The position numbers and the translations under genes were made by a program. DNA of 64,000 bases, from the NCBI RefSeq assembly GCF_947503375.1, contig NZ_CANNDQ010000004.1:273294-337293 (forward strand), read 5' to 3'. The stretch's first letter is position 1; the number at the start of each line of letters is the position of its first letter. Shown in pieces: positions 62,181 to 64,000 of this stretch. The notes under the pieces were generated by a model. It saw only the letters and a list, made by a program, of their open reading frames with translations, searched no databases and was not told the DNA's origin. The stretch is from an uncultured Psychroserpens sp. GTDB lineage: Bacteria > Bacteroidota > Bacteroidia > Flavobacteriales > Flavobacteriaceae.

Positions 62181-63698
62181 ATGAAAAAATTAAGTTTAAT
62201 TGTCTTAAGTGTCCTTGCTATGTCTAATGCTATAGCACAAGATATATCTGATGCATTACGATATTCTCAAGACGAAATACAAGGAAGTGCTCGATTTAGA
62301 GCCCTAAGTGGTGCTTTTGGAGCTTTAGGCGGAGATATGTCTGCCGTTAGTGTTAATCCAGCTGGATCTGCAATATTTAATCGAAGCCACGCTTCAATAT
62401 CACTATCTAGCTTAACTGTTGATAATGACATTTCGTTTTTTAATGGAAGAAGTTCATCATCAGATTCAAAAATCGACTTACATCAGGCAGGAGCTGCTTT
62501 CGTATTTGCAAACACCAATGAAAATGCATCATGGAACAAATTTGTTATTAGTATAGCCTATGATAAAACAGGTAATTATGATGACCAATGGTTTGCTTCG
62601 GGACAGAATACTAATTCAATTGACAATTATTTCTTAGCTTATGCCCAAGGTCAGCGTTTAGATCAAATATCAGCGTTTCCTGGCGAAACTATTTCTCAAG
62701 CATATTTAGAGATCGGCTCTACTTTTGGATTTGGGAATCAACAAGCCTTTTTAGGATTTGAATCCTTTATATTAGAACCAGATAGTGATACTGATGCAAA
62801 TATAAATTATTCTTCAAACATTGCTCCAGGCACATTTAATCAACAATATGATTATGTAGCTAGAGGTTACAACGGAAAAATTAGTTTTAATGCTTCAGCA
62901 GAATATGAGAATAAATTATATTTAGGGTTAAATCTAAATGCACATTTTATAGATTATGAAAGGTTTACTTATTTTAGAGAATCTAATTCTAATGAAAATT
63001 CTGTAGTCACTAACGTAGCTTTTAACAATAGCCTGCTAACCAGAGGTAATGGTTTTTCTTTCCAATTAGGAGCAATTTACAAATTAACAAAAGAGTTTAG
63101 GGCTGGATTTACATACAATTCACCTACTTGGTTCACGATAACTGAGGAAACCACACAGGGCCTTTCTACTATTGTTAACGATATTGATGGAAGTTTCACT
63201 GCAAATGTGAATCCTAATGTGGTTAACGTTTTCCCTGATTATCGTTTACGTTCTCCAGGAAAAATCACAGGTAGTCTTGCTTATGTTTTCGGTGATAAAG
63301 GGTTATTAAGTTTTGATTATTCAAGAAAGGATTATACAAATATTGAATTCAGACCTGATTCTGACCCCTTTTTCATATCACAAAATCAAGTTATGAGTAC
63401 TCTTTTTAAAGTAGCCAATACCTATAGATTTGGAGGCGAATACAAGCATAAACAATTTAGCTTCAGAGGTGGTTATCGCTTTGAAGAAAGTCCATATGAG
63501 GATGATTCTTTCTACGGAAACTTAACAGGTTATTCATTTGGTTTAGGTTATAATATTGGTAATACTCGAATAGATCTAACTTATGATAATGCACAAAGAA
63601 CTATTGATAATCAATTGTTTTCAGTTGGCTTAACAGATGCCGCAACTTTAGACACAAGCAATTCAAATGTTACTTTAACTTTAGGTTTCAATCTGTAA
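62181..63698 (+). CDS. OmpP1/FadL family outer-membrane transporter
   Basis: A 505-residue barrel with signal MKKLSLIVLSVLAMSNAIAQ. The family N-terminus is present: DALRYSQDEIQGSARFRALSG, then AFGALGGDMSAVSVNPAGSAIF, which corresponds to the FadL hatch region (NPAG). The rest is strand-rich, ending SNVTLTLGFNL. FadL-like proteins take up hydrophobic compounds such as fatty acids, though in Bacteroidota they are also labelled hemin receptors without proof. It follows the repeat lipoprotein at 49 bp. A long inverted repeat lies 20 bp after the stop. Confidence 0.92.
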   Translation: MKKLSLIVLSVLAMSNAIAQDISDALRYSQDEIQGSARFRALSGAFGALGGDMSAVSVNPAGSAIFNRSHASISLSSLTVDNDISFFNGRSSSSDSKIDLHQAGAAFVFANTNENASWNKFVISIAYDKTGNYDDQWFASGQNTNSIDNYFLAYAQGQRLDQISAFPGETISQAYLEIGSTFGFGNQQAFLGFESFILEPDSDTDANINYSSNIAPGTFNQQYDYVARGYNGKISFNASAEYENKLYLGLNLNAHFIDYERFTYFRESNSNENSVVTNVAFNNSLLTRGNGFSFQLGAIYKLTKEFRAGFTYNSPTWFTITEETTQGLSTIVNDIDGSFTANVNPNVVNVFPDYRLRSPGKITGSLAYVFGDKGLLSFDYSRKDYTNIEFRPDSDPFFISQNQVMSTLFKVANTYRFGGEYKHKQFSFRGGYRFEESPYEDDSFYGNLTGYSFGLGYNIGNTRIDLTYDNAQRTIDNQLFSVGLTDAATLDTSNSNVTLTLGFNL

Positions 63699-63718
63699 TA
63701 AGCTTCTAGCTACAATAG

Positions 63719-63760
63719 AAATAATCAAGGCTGAATTTTACAATTCAGCCTTGATTATTT
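63719..63760. terminator. Long inverted repeat after the FadL-like gene
   Basis: A 19-bp perfect stem at 63719-63737 and 63742-63760 with a 4-nt loop, centred on GGCTGAATT/AATTCAGCC. It is a probable bidirectional terminator for the FadL-like gene. Confidence 0.8.
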
Positions 63761-63871
63761 ATTTGCATTCATATCTTCTATTATATTAAATGGAAAGCAC
63801 ATTTTATCTAAATATACTTATAATGTATTTTTAAATCTTCTTCAGCATATACTATCATTAATAAAACATAA

Positions 63872-63905
63872 AAAAGCTGAATGGATTTTAATTCATTCAG
63901 CTTTT
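63872..63905 (-). terminator. Terminator of the right-edge gene
   Basis: AAAAGCTGAATG (63872-63883) pairs with CATTCAGCTTTT (63894-63905) over 10 nt, with a T run on the minus strand. It lies 19 bp past the stop of the partial gene at the right edge. Confidence 0.75.
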
Positions 63906-63924
63906 AAACTATCAAGTATCCATT

Positions 63925-64000
63925 TTATCTTTTCAGGGTAAAATGGGCTTTAAATTCTTTACGTTGACCATTATTAGGTTCGTTGTACTCTACCACAAAC
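63925..64000 (-). CDS. C-terminal fragment of an unidentified gene, cut by window edge
   Basis: On the minus strand an open frame enters from the right edge and ends at TAA (63925-63927), encoding FVVEYNEPNNGQRKEFKAHF and then TLKR. It is followed by a terminator hairpin, which supports a real gene end. The tail is beta-like and basic; nothing identifies the family. Confidence 0.55.
   Translation of the reverse strand, partial: FVVEYNEPNNGQRKEFKAHFTLKR

Overview
The window reads as a chromosomal segment of a member of the Bacteroidota, most likely a marine-type Flavobacteriaceae. The DNA is AT-rich. Shine-Dalgarno sequences are weak, and at least one promoter fits the flavobacterial TTG-N19-TAnnTTTG pattern. 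The gene content is typical of the group: a type III glutamine synthetase beside a type II enzyme, a BlaI/M56 pair with a TonB-plug-like tail, a T9SS-type sorting tail, a BT_3928-type DoxX/thioredoxin protein, DUF1599, DUF3667, DUF4293 and DUF922 proteins, a Lys/Asn/Gln-rich Rho and an archaeal/eukaryal-type ProS. No phage, insertion sequence, CRISPR array or rRNA was seen. The species cannot be named from this sequence alone.

Layout. 1-9.8 kb: pyrG (cut by the left edge), a small helical protein, a ComEC-like metallo-beta-lactamase gene and a two-gene membrane cassette, each preceded by the same 22-bp palindrome-containing element, then a minus-strand run guaA - LysM/periplasmic-binding fusion - OsmC - DUF922 - DUF3820. 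9.9-15 kb: a membrane TPR/LuxR-type regulator followed by three tandem paralogous lipoproteins. 15-20.7 kb: pyrF, prfA, a compact ABC system (two paralogous small membrane proteins plus an ATPase), purM, an outer-membrane barrel and an unlisted 46-residue exported peptide. 20.9-29.8 kb: divergent glnN/GSII with an operator-rich spacer, a Ca/Na antiporter, BlaI-M56 and a secreted endonuclease.

29.8-36.4 kb is the most accessory-looking part: a 700-bp spacer with a possible micro-ORF and hairpin, an AraC regulator, a serine beta-lactamase fused to a histidine phosphatase, a VOC protein, two exported proteins of unknown role, a 49-residue basic protein, a fibronectin-type lipoprotein and tRNA-Arg. 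36.4-38.9 kb is a sulfane-sulfur module (two YeeE/YedE-like halves and an MBL-rhodanese protein). 39.0-44.2 kb is a TetR-controlled envelope export operon (MMPL pump, LolA-like protein, beta-barrel), with TGACTGGTCA-type sites at both promoters. 44.2-49.4 kb is a minus-strand housekeeping run (DUF1599, BT_3928, an ABC permease with an apparent CTG start, TlpA-like, tpiA, prmA, clpS). 49.4-64 kb holds folP - lipoprotein - cdaA, two DUF3667 proteins, an MsbA-like ABC exporter, truA, a phosphodiesterase, DUF4293, rho, rpsT, tRNA-Glu, proS, a Trp/Asn-repeat lipoprotein, a FadL-like barrel and the tail of a gene cut by the right edge.

The leading candidates for something undescribed are the palindrome-linked MBL/membrane cassette, the beta-lactamase-phosphatase fusion, the compact ABC system, the TPR-LuxR regulator with its triplicated lipoproteins, and the micro-ORF at 30.2 kb. 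Functions for these are inferences from motifs and context. No database search was run.
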